Positions 15,783 through 24,388 of a stretch of 64,000 nucleotides of DNA are shown here, in pieces. A program made the translations under genes and the position numbers. Positions within the stretch are counted from its first letter, which is position 1. Each line of letters starts with the position of its first letter. Source of the stretch: Streptomyces hiroshimensis. Lineage in GTDB: Bacteria; Actinomycetota; Actinomycetes; Streptomycetales; Streptomycetaceae. The stretch spans positions 921,037 to 985,036 of the forward strand of contig NZ_BMUT01000001.1 of the NCBI RefSeq assembly GCF_014650335.1, in the 5' to 3' direction. Under the pieces are notes generated by a model. It was not told the DNA's origin, made no database searches, and saw nothing but the letters and a program-made list of their open reading frames with translations.

Positions 15783-16138
15783 GCGTTGTACCAACTTCCA
15801 GGAACCGGCGGTGATTTATACCTGAACGAGTGAACAGTCTGCGGGGAACTGCGGGTTGGCGAACTTTCCCGCGAGCCGGGACGGATAGAGTCCTCCTGTC
15901 CGGAAACGGGCACCGGAAGGCCGCGGAAACCCCGACGGCATCGGACAGGCCACCGTCCGCCGGGGTCCCGTCCACCACCCCAGCCCGACTCCACGGCACG
16001 TCGCCGCGTACCGCAGCCACGGCGTGCTCCTCGGCCATGCCCTTGGCACGGATCGGTTCACCGACGCCTCTCGCCGCCAGGCATCAGCGCCCTCCTGCCC
16101 GCACCCGCCGGCCCGCCCCACCGTCCTCAGGAGGCTTC
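15783..16138. other. Untranslated stretch before the small ORF/ABC exporter unit
   Basis: About 355 bases with no convincing coding region. The first 120 bases are less GC-rich than the rest and probably hold the promoter of the downstream unit, but no clear -35/-10 pair with normal spacing was found. Confidence 0.5.
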
Positions 16139-16222
16139 ATGTCCCGCCCCGCGTCCCCCGCGGCGCCTCCCCCCACGTCCGTGACCGGCCCGCGAGCCTA
16201 CCGCGTACCGGAGGGACGATGA
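16139..16222 (+). CDS. 27-residue Pro-rich peptide coupled to the ABC exporter
   Basis: A tiny frame starting at ATG 16139 with a full AGGAGG at 16129-16134. It encodes 27 residues (7 Pro, ending R-V-P-E-G-R), and its TGA overlaps the ABC transporter ATG (ATGA). The strong ribosome site and exact overlap favour real translation. It could be a coupling leader that sets exporter expression or a small exported peptide. No leader/core pattern of a known ribosomal peptide family is evident, and it has no Cys. I do not recognise it. Confidence 0.5.
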   Translation: MSRPASPAAPPPTSVTGPRAYRVPEGR

Positions 16223-18231
16223 CGCCCTTCGCGCGGCGCCCGCCGCGCCCGATCCCCGTGTCGGAGAGCGAACTCCTGCTGTTCGGCGGGGCCTTGCGGC
16301 ACGACAAGGCCTTCGTCAATCACGAACGGCCGCTGCTGCGCCTGTCGTTCTGGTCGATGGCCCGTCAGCTTCCCGCCATGGTCGCCACCGTCGCCCGGGC
16401 CGCCTGGTGCGAGGACCGCCCGGCGCTGCTCGCGCTCGTCGGCGCCGAGCTGGGCCAGGGGCTGACGCGCGCCTTCGGGCTCGTTGCCGCCAACCGTGCG
16501 CTGACCGCCCTCTTCACCGCCGGGCCCACCACCGAGCGGCTGCGCGAGGCACTGCCGTCGCTGCTGGCGGTCACCACGGTCGCCGCCGCCACCGTGCTGC
16601 TCTCGGCGGTCTCCGTGGCGGCCGCCGGCCAGCTGGAGCCGAAGGTGGAGCGGGTGTGCACCGCGCGCTTCTACCGGGGCGCGGTCCGCGTGGAGCTCGC
16701 GGTGCTGGAGGACAAGGACTTCCACCGCCTGCTCGACGCCGGCCGGTTCGGTACCGACTCGGTCCGGCTGATGATCGGCTCGTCGGTCACGGTCGTCAAC
16801 GCCGTCGTGGGGCTGGCCGCCTCCGCCGGGGTGCTCGCCCTGCTGCACCCGTCGCTGGTGCCCATGCTGCTGCTCGTGGCCGCCCCCAAGGGCTGGGGCG
16901 CGGTCGTCACCGCCCGGCGGCAGTACGCCTCCCGGCACGCCTGGATCGAGCACCGGCGCGCCATCTCCGTCATCACCTCCACGCTCACCGGCCTCGACAC
17001 CGCCGCCGAGATCCGGGTGCACGGCGCCGGCCGCATGCTCGTCGGCGCCTACGACGACATGGCCGCCACCGTGGAGAAGGAGCAGCAGCGCCTGGCCCGC
17101 GCCGAAGCGGTCACGCGCACCGCGGCGTCCGCGCTCTCGGGGACGGCAGCGCTCGTCGTGTACGGGGCGCTGTGGATGCTGCTCGCCTCGGGCGGCATGC
17201 CGCTGGCCGTCGCCGGCACCGCGGTGATCGCCGTACGGGCCGCAGGCGCGAGCCTCACCGCGCTGGTCACCCAGGTCAACCGGCTCTACGAGGAGGCCAT
17301 GTACCTCAGCGACCTGGAGCGCGCCTGCGCGGAGGCCGAGCGGCACGCCATCCCCGCCGGTGGCACGCCGATGGCGCGCGGCGTGAAGGAGATCCGGCTG
17401 GAGAAGGTCACCTTCGTCTACCCCGGCGAACAGGCGCCCGCGCTCAGCGAAGTGAGCCTGACCGTCCCGCCGGGCAAGGTCGTCGCGCTGGTCGGTGCGA
17501 ACGGCTCCGGCAAGACCACCCTGTCCAAGCTGGTCGCCGGGCTGTACCTGCCCACCTCCGGGCACCTGTACTGGAACGGGGTCGAGATCCGCGACGCCGA
17601 CCGCGATCTGCTCTTCGACCAGGTCGCCGTGTTGTCCCAGGACTTCCCCCGCTGGCCCATGACGGCCCGTGCCAACGTCCACATCGGCCGCCCGGGGACG
17701 CCGCCGGACCAGGCCCGGATCGAGCGCGCGGCCGCCGAGTCCGGTGCCACCGCCGTCATCGACTCGCTGCCGCACCAGTGGGACAGCCTCGTGGTCAAGG
17801 GATTCGAGCGCGGCACCCAGATCTCGGGCGGCCAGTGGCAGCGCCTGGGCAGCGCTCGCGCGCGCTACCGCCGCGCGCCCCTGCTGATCGTCGACGAGCC
17901 GACCTCGGCGCTCGATCCCAAGGCGGAGGCGGAGGCGTTCCAGTCGCTGCGGTCGCTGACCGACGGCGGCACGACCGTCCTGCTGATCACCCACCGGCTC
18001 GCCGCGACCGCGACCGCGGACCTCATCTACGTCCTCGACCACGGCCGGGTGGTGGGGGAGGGGACGCATGAGGAGCTGATGGCCGTCGACGGCGGCCTGT
18101 ACCGGTCGATGTACGAGCTCCAGGCGGCCCAGTACGGTTTCGGCGCGCCCGCCTCCACCCATGCCGCCACCTCCTCCAATTCCTCGGCTCTGCACCAGAG
18201 TTCGCCGCATGCACAGCCCGCCCAGACCTGA
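16219..18231 (+). CDS. ABC exporter, fused membrane and ATPase domains
   Basis: A 670-residue half-transporter with an N-terminal membrane domain (about residues 30-360, roughly six helices) and a C-terminal ATPase. Walker A is GANGSGKTT with K432, the signature is ISGGQWQR, Walker B is LLIVDEPTSALD, and the H-loop is ITHR. Such proteins form homodimeric exporters of peptides, lipids or drugs. The signature continues R-L-G-S-A-R-A-R rather than the usual R-I-A-L-A-R-A. The first 40 residues are a cytosolic Pro/Arg extension. The ATG overlaps the 27-residue ORF stop, and a small one-helix protein overlaps its end, so the three probably form one transcript. The substrate is unknown. Confidence 0.88.
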   Translation: MTPFARRPPRPIPVSESELLLFGGALRHDKAFVNHERPLLRLSFWSMARQLPAMVATVARAAWCEDRPALLALVGAELGQGLTRAFGLVAANRALTALFTAGPTTERLREALPSLLAVTTVAAATVLLSAVSVAAAGQLEPKVERVCTARFYRGAVRVELAVLEDKDFHRLLDAGRFGTDSVRLMIGSSVTVVNAVVGLAASAGVLALLHPSLVPMLLLVAAPKGWGAVVTARRQYASRHAWIEHRRAISVITSTLTGLDTAAEIRVHGAGRMLVGAYDDMAATVEKEQQRLARAEAVTRTAASALSGTAALVVYGALWMLLASGGMPLAVAGTAVIAVRAAGASLTALVTQVNRLYEEAMYLSDLERACAEAERHAIPAGGTPMARGVKEIRLEKVTFVYPGEQAPALSEVSLTVPPGKVVALVGANGSGKTTLSKLVAGLYLPTSGHLYWNGVEIRDADRDLLFDQVAVLSQDFPRWPMTARANVHIGRPGTPPDQARIERAAAESGATAVIDSLPHQWDSLVVKGFERGTQISGGQWQRLGSARARYRRAPLLIVDEPTSALDPKAEAEAFQSLRSLTDGGTTVLLITHRLAATATADLIYVLDHGRVVGEGTHEELMAVDGGLYRSMYELQAAQYGFGAPASTHAATSSNSSALHQSSPHAQPAQT

Positions 18232-18418
18232 GGACAGGGCGGCGCCCGCTCCGCCCGCGCCGACTGCTCCGCCCGTGCCGCCGCCGGATCCCCTGGGTCC
18301 GCTGGCGAGCACCTTGCGCGATGTGCTGGGGTGTCTGGGTGTGATCACGGCCGCGGTTCTCATCTCCCTGCTGTGTGTCCATCTCGGCCAGGCCTTTCCG
18401 GGACTGGCCGCCAAGTGA
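18209..18418 (+). CDS. Small Pro-rich protein with one C-terminal membrane helix
   Basis: A 69-residue product. The first ~35 residues are mostly Pro and Ala (PPRPEDRAAPAPPAP-like), followed by one hydrophobic helix (about residues 42-62) and a short tail. It overlaps the end of the ABC exporter gene by 23 bases in another frame. The ribosome site is weak (GAG), so translational coupling is assumed. It could be an accessory membrane peptide of the exporter. No family is recognised. Confidence 0.5.
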   Translation: MHSPPRPEDRAAPAPPAPTAPPVPPPDPLGPLASTLRDVLGCLGVITAAVLISLLCVHLGQAFPGLAAK

Positions 18419-18513
18419 GTAGAGGAACGCCGTAACCGCCGCCGGGGTTACGGGCCGGAGCCGTATCGAATTCCAGGACGGCTTACGGGGCTGCCGATTT
18501 CGGTGTGGATCAC

Positions 18514-18542
18514 GCCGCCTCCCGTGTTTAGCGGGAGGCGGC
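18514..18542 (+). terminator. Hairpin terminator after the exporter unit
   Basis: An 11-bp perfect stem (18514-18524 with 18532-18542) around a 7-base T-rich loop. Confidence 0.7.
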
Positions 18543-18899
18543 TGCCGGGAAAAACGGGGTGAATTCGCGGTTCCGGGTGAGGCTCGGACACCGCCCATTT
18601 CACTGTATTGAGCAAGTGTCTACAGGCGCCGGGCGGTTGTGGCTTCGCACCCACCCCGGTCACCTGGGCCTCCGTTCGGCCGGAAAAACCGGGGAACGGT
18701 TGTCCGACGCGGAGTCTGGCGGACTCGGGTGCCGCCTCCTACCATTCGAACGCTCCCCGTCCCCAGGGGTTGTTGGGACGCAGGGCGTGGCATGTCCATG
18801 CCCTAGCGATCCACGCTCTCACTCATTCCGGTCCGGCGTCCTCCGGGTCCCCGGCCCGAAATGCAGCCGCTCATTCCGAGGACAACCGATTGGAGAGCC
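18543..18899. other. Promoter region of the DUF4360 gene, no gene seen
   Basis: About 350 bases without a supported coding frame. The composition is less biased than in the neighbouring genes. It presumably holds the promoter of the secreted protein gene, but I could not assign promoter elements. Confidence 0.4.
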
Positions 18900-19550
18900 A
18901 TGCCCGGCGCCCTTATCGCAGGAGCCGCGCTCGCGGCACTGTTCGCCACACCGTTATCCACGTACGACGCCTCGATCATCGTCAACCCGCCACCGGACAA
19001 GATCGTGATCGAGATCGCCACGGTCAACGGCTCCGGTTGTCCTGCGGGGACGGCCGCGGTGGCCGTCGCGCCCGACAACACGGCCTTCACGGTCACCTAC
19101 AGCGACTACCTCGCCCAGGTCGGCGTGGGGTCCAAGCCGACCGACTTCCGCAAGAACTGCCAGCTCAACCTGATCGTGCACGTACCGCAGGGCTTCACCT
19201 ACGCCATCGCGAGCGCGGACTACCGCGGCTACGCGAAGCTGGAGCCCGGGGCGACCGGCACCCAGAAGGCCTCGTACTACTTCCAGGGGTCCTCCACGAC
19301 CACGCCGAGCTCCCACGTCTTCCGCGGTTCCTACGCGGACAACTGGCAGGCCACCGACCGCGTCGACGTGGCCGCGCTGGTCTGGGCCCCCTGCGGCGAG
19401 AAGCGCAACTTCAACATCAACACCGAGCTGCGGGTCAACGCGGGCAGCTCCGACCCGTCCAAGACCACCAGCTTCATGACCATGGACTCCACCGATGGTG
19501 ACATCAACACCATCTACCACCTGGCCTGGAAGGAGTGCCCGAGAAAGTAG
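18900..19550 (+). CDS. Secreted DUF4360 protein
   Basis: A 216-residue exported protein. A hydrophobic signal segment spans residues 2-22. It is followed by a beta-rich domain with the DUF4360 hallmarks: V-N-G-S-G-C-P-A-G-T near 42, an acidic Y-S-D-Y-L-A-Q-V-G segment, F-R-K-N-C-Q-L, and a late C-G motif. The four to five cysteines suggest disulfides. The function of the family is unknown. GGAGAG precedes ATG 18900. Residue 19 is a rare TTA Leu codon (18954-18956), so full expression probably needs the bldA tRNA and follows development. Confidence 0.82.
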   Translation: MPGALIAGAALAALFATPLSTYDASIIVNPPPDKIVIEIATVNGSGCPAGTAAVAVAPDNTAFTVTYSDYLAQVGVGSKPTDFRKNCQLNLIVHVPQGFTYAIASADYRGYAKLEPGATGTQKASYYFQGSSTTTPSSHVFRGSYADNWQATDRVDVAALVWAPCGEKRNFNINTELRVNAGSSDPSKTTSFMTMDSTDGDINTIYHLAWKECPRK

Positions 19551-19576
19551 CGGGCCCGTCCGCCCGAGGGCGCAGG

Positions 19577-19614
19577 GGCCGGCGGGACCGCGGAACGGCG
19601 CGGGCCCGCCGGCC
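19577..19614 (+). terminator. Possible terminator after the DUF4360 gene
   Basis: GGCCGGCGGG at 19577-19586 pairs perfectly with CCCGCCGGCC at 19605-19614. The loop is long (18 bases), so termination strength is uncertain. Confidence 0.45.
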
Positions 19615-19868
19615 GCTTCCGTGCCTCTCACCGCGCCACCGGGCCGCAGCGGGAATTTATGCCGTCCTCATGGCCCTCCACCTGCGGTGATCGCGCTCCG
19701 CAGGGGAGCGGTGACGAAGAGGGTATAGACCTCTGGTGAAAAGCAGGCGACTGTGGGGGGAACCACACAGCGAAGACCCACGGCCCGCAGCTTCCCAGGA
19801 CCGTTACGGCGTGGGGGACGAGCTCTCGTCCGGCGCCCTTCGCGCTAACCGATTGCACTTGAGCCACA

Positions 19869-20434
19869 TGTTTGCAACCAGCCGCGACACCGCGAGTCCC
19901 TTGCATTCGGCTGACGCCATCATCAGCGCCACCGACCCGGTCGCCCTCTGGGCCTCCTCCCCGCGGAAGCTCCCCGGTCCCTGGGGCCATCAGATCCCCC
20001 TGTGCATGCACGGCAGGCTCTCCCGACGCCTGCCCCACTGGCTGCCGTCCGCCCACGCCACGCACGCCGTCTCCCTCCCGGCGACGGAGCGCTCCGCCGC
20101 GGCCGCCCGCCGCTTCTGCCGGCGCCTGCTGGCCGAATGGGGCCTGGACGAGCTGGCCGGCGACACCGCGCTCCTCCTCTCGGAGCTGGTCACCAACGCC
20201 GTGCTGCACGTCCCCGGGACGCCCGAGGGCATCCGGCTCGTGCTGAGCCGGGGCCAGGGTCACCTCGTCGCCCAGGTCACCGACGCGGGCGGGCACCTGC
20301 CGCGCTGCGGCGAGGCCGGACCCGACAGCGAGAACGGGCGCGGGATGTGGCTCGTCGAGCAGATCGCCGCCCAGTGGGGCCACCACGCCTCCGGCAACGG
20401 CAAGACCGTCTGGTTCGCCCTCCGCCTCCCCTAG
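19869..20434 (+). CDS. RsbW-type anti-sigma-like ATPase
   Basis: A ~188-residue protein with a single GHKL/HATPase_c_2 domain over its last 120 residues. The N box is LLLSELVTNAVLHV, the G1 box D-A-G-G and the G2 box GRGMWLVEQIAAQWG. Such proteins are serine kinases that phosphorylate STAS anti-anti-sigma factors or bind sigma factors; Streptomyces has dozens. The next gene encodes a SpoIIE-type phosphatase, the opposing activity, which supports a partner-switching module. No sigma or STAS gene is adjacent. The start is uncertain: the frame is open from GTG 19736, and ATG 20008 would leave just the ATPase domain. Confidence 0.75.
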
Positions 20435-20656
20435 CGCCCCCGGCCCGGGAGCCGGCTCCTGCCCCGCACCGCACCGCCACTGGTCCGGACCTGTGAACCC
20501 GCAGCCGGGCGCGCCCGGCCCCGCGGGCTGCGCACCCACCGGTTTCGGAGAGACCATGGAAGTCGCCGCGGCGACACGGCGGCGCGAGGACGGGTGAGCC
20601 GGTCCGGCCGGCACGAGGCCGCCGCACCACCCCCGGCGGGCGGAAGGAGGTCCTCG

Positions 20657-22777
20657 ATGGGCGCGACCGATGCGTTCCGGGCCCGGCCCGTCCACCCTCC
20701 CGGCCGTGCCTCCCTCGTCCCCGGCGGCCTGCTGGACGTGCTGGGCGTGGCCGCCGGCGTCCTCGACCGCGAGGGCCGGATCGTGCTGTGGAGCCCGCAG
20801 GCGCAGCAGCTCTTCGGCTGGAGCGCGGCCGAGGCCCTCGGCCAGTACGCCGCCCGCCTCCTGGTCGCCGAGGAGGACGTCGAAGCGGTGCTGGAGCTGT
20901 TCGCGCAGGTCATGACCGAGGGGGAGACCTTTGCCGTGGTCTTCCCCGCGCGGCACAAGGACGGCGGCACCCGGCTGGTCGAGTTCCGCAACGTACGCCT
21001 TGAGGACCGGCACGGCGAGTTCTTCGCCCTCGGCATCGCCACGGACCGGGAGGTCCTGCGCGGCGTGGAGCGGGACCTCGCCCTGTCGCTGCGGCTGGTC
21101 GAGCAGTCCCCGATCGGCCTCGCCGTCTTCGACACCGAGCTGCGGTTCGTGCTGGTCAATCCCGCCCTGGAGCGCATGCTCGGCCTGCCCGCCGCGGCGT
21201 GCGTGGGCCGCACCGTCCGGGAGGCCCTGCCCCATGCGGACGCCGACGCCATCGAGGGCGCCATGCGCCGGGTCCTGGCGACCGGCACCCCGCTGCTGGA
21301 CGAGCTGAGGGTCGGCCGGGCCGGAGGGGCCGCCACCGACGAAGAGGCCCAGCTCGTCTCCTACTACCGGCTGGAGGACCCGGGCGGAAGCATCGTCGGC
21401 GTCGCCACCTCGGCCGTGGACGTCACCGACCGCCACCGGGCGAACAAGGCGGACCGCCGCCGCACCGCCCTGATCGCCGACGCCTCCGTGCTGATCGGCA
21501 CCACGCTCGAACTGGAGCAGACCGCGCGCGAGCTCGCCGAGGTCGTGGTGCCCGGGCTGGCCGACGTGGCGGCCGTCGACATCCTCGACACCGTCGTCGA
21601 CGCCGACCGCGCCGCCGCCCCCGGCGGGCAGGCCGCCGTCTTCCGGGCGCTGGCCGTCGCCGCGGCGGGCGGCACGGATTCCCCGGCCGCCGCGGACGCC
21701 GTGCGGGCGGCCGACCCGCCCGGGCAGATCGCCAAGTACGACCCCGGCCGGCTGGTCGCCCGCTGTGTGGCCACCGGCCGCCCGGTCATGGTGCCGCACG
21801 TGCGCGCCGAGGACCTGCCGGACATCGCCCGCGACGACGAGGCGGCCCGGCTGCTCGCCCGCGCCGGCCTGCACTCCTACATGGCGGTGCCGCTCATCGC
21901 CCGCGGCGAGGTGCTCGGCGCCCTGGACCTCAAGCGCCTCACCGACCCGCGCCCCTTCGACGAGACCGACGCCGCCCTCGCCGCCGAGCTCGCCGCCCGT
22001 GCCGCGGTCTCCATCGACAACGCCCGCTGGTACCAGCGCGAGCGCGCCACCGCCCTCACACTCCAGCGCTCCCTGCTGCCCCAGCAGCCCCAGGACCCCG
22101 CGGGCCTGGAGATCGCCTACCGCTACCAGCCCGCCGGCACCGCCAGCAGGGTCGGCGGCGACTGGTTCGACGTCATCCCGCAGGACGGGGACAAGAGCGC
22201 CCTGGTCGTCGGCGACGTCATGGGCAGCGGCATCAACGCCGCCGCCGCCATGGGGCAGCTGCGCACCGCCGCCCGCACCCTCGCCCAGCTCGGCCTCGAC
22301 CCCGCGCGGGTGCTGTACCACCTCGACCAGACCGCCAGTGGCCTGGACCAGATGATCGCCACGTGTCTGTACGCCGTGTACGACCCGCAGGGCGGCACCT
22401 GCTGCGTGGCCAACGGCGGCCACCTCCCGCCCGTCGTCCTGCGCCCCGGCCACCCGCCGGCGCTCGTCGACCTCCCCGCCGGCGCCCCGCTGGGCGTCGG
22501 CGGCATCCCCTTCGAGAACACGGCGGTGGACCTCAAGCCCGGCGACCGCCTCGTGCTCTACACCGACGGCCTGGTGGAGACCCGCGACGAGTCCATCGAC
22601 ACCCGCCTCGAAGCGCTCCTCGCCGTCCTGGCCGACGCCCCCGACGGCATCGAGGAGACCTGCGACCTCCTCCTGACCTCCCTGCGCTCCGGCAACGACC
22701 AGGACGACGTCGCCCTGCTCATCGCCCGGGCCGTCCCGACGAGCCCTGCCGCAGCGGCGGGCCCGCCGGGGCAGTAG
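20657..22777 (+). CDS. PAS-PAS-GAF-SpoIIE (PP2C) serine phosphatase
   Basis: A 706-residue signalling phosphatase. Order seen: PAS domain (about residues 25-125), second PAS (about 135-255), GAF (about 270-455), then SpoIIE/PP2C, beginning ALTLQRSLLP with the metal sites in V-G-G-D-W-F-D, V-V-G-D-V-M-G-S-G and Y-T-D-G-L-V-E. The C-terminal R-S-G-N-D-Q-D-D-V-A-L-L completes the metal site. The enzyme would dephosphorylate STAS anti-anti-sigma proteins in response to a ligand sensed by PAS/GAF. ATG at 20657 has AAGGAGG 6 bases upstream. The kinase-like gene is 222 bases before it. Confidence 0.9.
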   Translation: MGATDAFRARPVHPPGRASLVPGGLLDVLGVAAGVLDREGRIVLWSPQAQQLFGWSAAEALGQYAARLLVAEEDVEAVLELFAQVMTEGETFAVVFPARHKDGGTRLVEFRNVRLEDRHGEFFALGIATDREVLRGVERDLALSLRLVEQSPIGLAVFDTELRFVLVNPALERMLGLPAAACVGRTVREALPHADADAIEGAMRRVLATGTPLLDELRVGRAGGAATDEEAQLVSYYRLEDPGGSIVGVATSAVDVTDRHRANKADRRRTALIADASVLIGTTLELEQTARELAEVVVPGLADVAAVDILDTVVDADRAAAPGGQAAVFRALAVAAAGGTDSPAAADAVRAADPPGQIAKYDPGRLVARCVATGRPVMVPHVRAEDLPDIARDDEAARLLARAGLHSYMAVPLIARGEVLGALDLKRLTDPRPFDETDAALAAELAARAAVSIDNARWYQRERATALTLQRSLLPQQPQDPAGLEIAYRYQPAGTASRVGGDWFDVIPQDGDKSALVVGDVMGSGINAAAAMGQLRTAARTLAQLGLDPARVLYHLDQTASGLDQMIATCLYAVYDPQGGTCCVANGGHLPPVVLRPGHPPALVDLPAGAPLGVGGIPFENTAVDLKPGDRLVLYTDGLVETRDESIDTRLEALLAVLADAPDGIEETCDLLLTSLRSGNDQDDVALLIARAVPTSPAAAAGPPGQ

Positions 22778-22800
22778 TGCATGTCAGGGCTTTTCCGAGG

Positions 22801-23274
22801 TCACTTCAGACGTACGCGGTAGGCCGTGCGCTGGCTCTCGATCGTGAGCTGCACCTCGCCCTTGGCCCCCGCGTAGGCCCCCGTACCCCCGACGACGGCC
22901 GCGTCGGCGCGGTACGGCCCCCGCCCGAAGCGGTTCTCCATGGACTCCAGGACCAGAGTGCCGTCGTTGCCCCGCAGCACGTACCGGCACTGGGCGACCA
23001 CGCCCTCGTACCGGGTGAGCACCACCGTGCAGACGGCGCTGCCGTCCCCGGCGGGCTCGCCGCCCGGGCCCTGCAAGTCGGCGTAGACGGCCCAGGTGTC
23101 GCCCTCCTTGGGGTGCTCGGGCGGGCTGCCGGTGCGGTGCACGGCGGTCCAGGCCAGGGTCTTCTCCCCGTCGGCCGCGGCGGGTTGAGGGGACGGCAGG
23201 GCCACGGCGACGGCAGTGGCTGCCACGGCGGCAGCAGCGGCCACGACGGCGGCTTGGCGGCGCATCAGGCGCAT
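22801..23274 (-). CDS. Secreted allene-oxide-cyclase/dirigent-like barrel protein
   Basis: A 157-residue exported protein with a signal peptide (Arg-rich start, Ala-rich core, cleavage near P-A-A-A-D-G). The mature part ends with A-V-V-G-G-T-G-A-Y-A-G-A-K-G-E-V, the segment typical of the allene-oxide-cyclase-like barrel in plant dirigent proteins and bacterial relatives. Two cysteines (C-T-V and Q-C-R) may form a disulfide. Bacterial members are poorly understood. ATG 23274 has GGAGGT nearby. It converges on the phosphatase gene, leaving a 23-base gap. Confidence 0.7.
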   Translation of the reverse strand: MRLMRRQAAVVAAAAAVAATAVAVALPSPQPAAADGEKTLAWTAVHRTGSPPEHPKEGDTWAVYADLQGPGGEPAGDGSAVCTVVLTRYEGVVAQCRYVLRGNDGTLVLESMENRFGRGPYRADAAVVGGTGAYAGAKGEVQLTIESQRTAYRVRLK

Positions 23275-23379
23275 GGGGCACCTCCGGCTCGTACGGACGG
23301 GTCGGGCACCCACGTACCCGATCCTGGTGAGTTCACCCCACCCAGCCTATGGCGCCCGCACAATTCCCGTCACGAAGAC

Positions 23380-23418
23380 TTCACCCGCCGGGGAAGGGTG
23401 TTCCTCCCGGCGGGTGAA
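23380..23418 (-). terminator. Hairpin terminator of the rbs operon
   Basis: A perfect 13-bp stem (23380-23392 with 23406-23418), 17 bases beyond the rbsK stop in the direction of transcription. Confidence 0.75.
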
Positions 23419-23434
23419 GGTCACACATCCGGAA

Positions 23435-24388
23435 TCAGGTGAACTGTCCCGGCTCCGGCGGCAGTTCCGCGAGCGTCGGGTACGAGGGCTGGGCGCCCGG
23501 CCGGGTCACGGCCACGGCGCCGACGCGCACCGCGAAGCGGGCCGCCTCCGGCAGCGAGGCGCCGGCCGCGAGGCGCGCCGCGAGCGCGCCGGTGAAGGCG
23601 TCGCCGGCGCCCGTGGTGTCCACGGCCTCGGCCTTGACGCCCGGCACCGCCACCGCCTCCCCGGCCCCCGCCTCCAGGGCCAGGGCCCCCTCGGCGCCGA
23701 GGGTGACCACGACCGAGCGGGCGCCCTGGTCGCGCAGCGAGCGGGCCCACGCCTCGGGCGTGCCGTCCACGAGCTGCGTCAGGTGCCGGGCCTCGTGCTC
23801 GTTGACGACCAGCGGGTCGGCCGCCGCGAGGAGTTCGGGATCCAGGCGGTCCGGGGCCGGCGAGGGGTTGACCACGACCCGCGTGCCGGCGTCGCGCGCG
23901 GTCTCGGCGGCCGCCCGTACGGTCGCCGGCGGGATCTCCAGCTGGAGCGAGACCACCGCCGACGCGGCGATCGCCTCCCGGGCGGCCTCGACGTCCTCGG
24001 GGAGGAGATGGGCGTTGGCACCCGGCGAGACCACGATGCTGTTGTCGCCGTCCGGTCCGACGACGATCATCGCCGTGCCCGTCCGGGCGCCCGTCTCGAC
24101 CAGCACGTGCCGCAGCTCCGTGCCGGCCTCGCGCTGCCCTTCCAGCAGCAGCTCGCCGAAGGCGTCGTCACCGACCTTGGCCAGCAGGGCCGTCCGGGCG
24201 CCGAGGCGGGCCGCCGCCGCGGCCTGATTGGCGCCCTTGCCGCCCGCCGACTCGACCAGATCCGTGCCCAGGACCGTCTCGCCCGCCCCCGGCCTGCGGT
24301 CCACCCGCACCGTCAGGTCCGCGTTGGCCGACCCCACGACCAGTACGTCGTACATCCGCTCGATCCGTTCGTTCTGTGTGTCACCCAT
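23435..24388 (-). CDS. rbsK: Ribokinase
   Basis: A 317-residue PfkB-family kinase that phosphorylates D-ribose at O5 with ATP, committing the sugar to the pentose phosphate pathway. PfkB signature 1 is present as G-G-K-G-A-N-Q-A-A-A-A-A-R-L-G (about residues 48-62). Signature 2, D-T-T-G-A-G-D-A-F-T-G-A, has the catalytic Asp near residue 255. The substrate-site N-A-D and the N-E-H-E segment also fit ribokinase. It is the last gene of the operon; its ATG lies 8 bases inside the rbsB end. A second Met (MYDVLVVG, ATG 24355) could be the true start. Confidence 0.93.
   Translation of the reverse strand: MGDTQNERIERMYDVLVVGSANADLTVRVDRRPGAGETVLGTDLVESAGGKGANQAAAAARLGARTALLAKVGDDAFGELLLEGQREAGTELRHVLVETGARTGTAMIVVGPDGDNSIVVSPGANAHLLPEDVEAAREAIAASAVVSLQLEIPPATVRAAAETARDAGTRVVVNPSPAPDRLDPELLAAADPLVVNEHEARHLTQLVDGTPEAWARSLRDQGARSVVVTLGAEGALALEAGAGEAVAVPGVKAEAVDTTGAGDAFTGALAARLAAGASLPEAARFAVRVGAVAVTRPGAQPSYPTLAELPPEPGQFT

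Noticed and set aside
16139..16222. Lanthipeptide or lasso precursor
   Set aside because: No Cys, no modifying enzyme gene beside the exporter and no leader signature.
19628..22453. A 941-codon minus-strand frame opposite the kinase and phosphatase genes
   Set aside because: No domains; the plus-strand PAS/GAF/SpoIIE protein explains the DNA.
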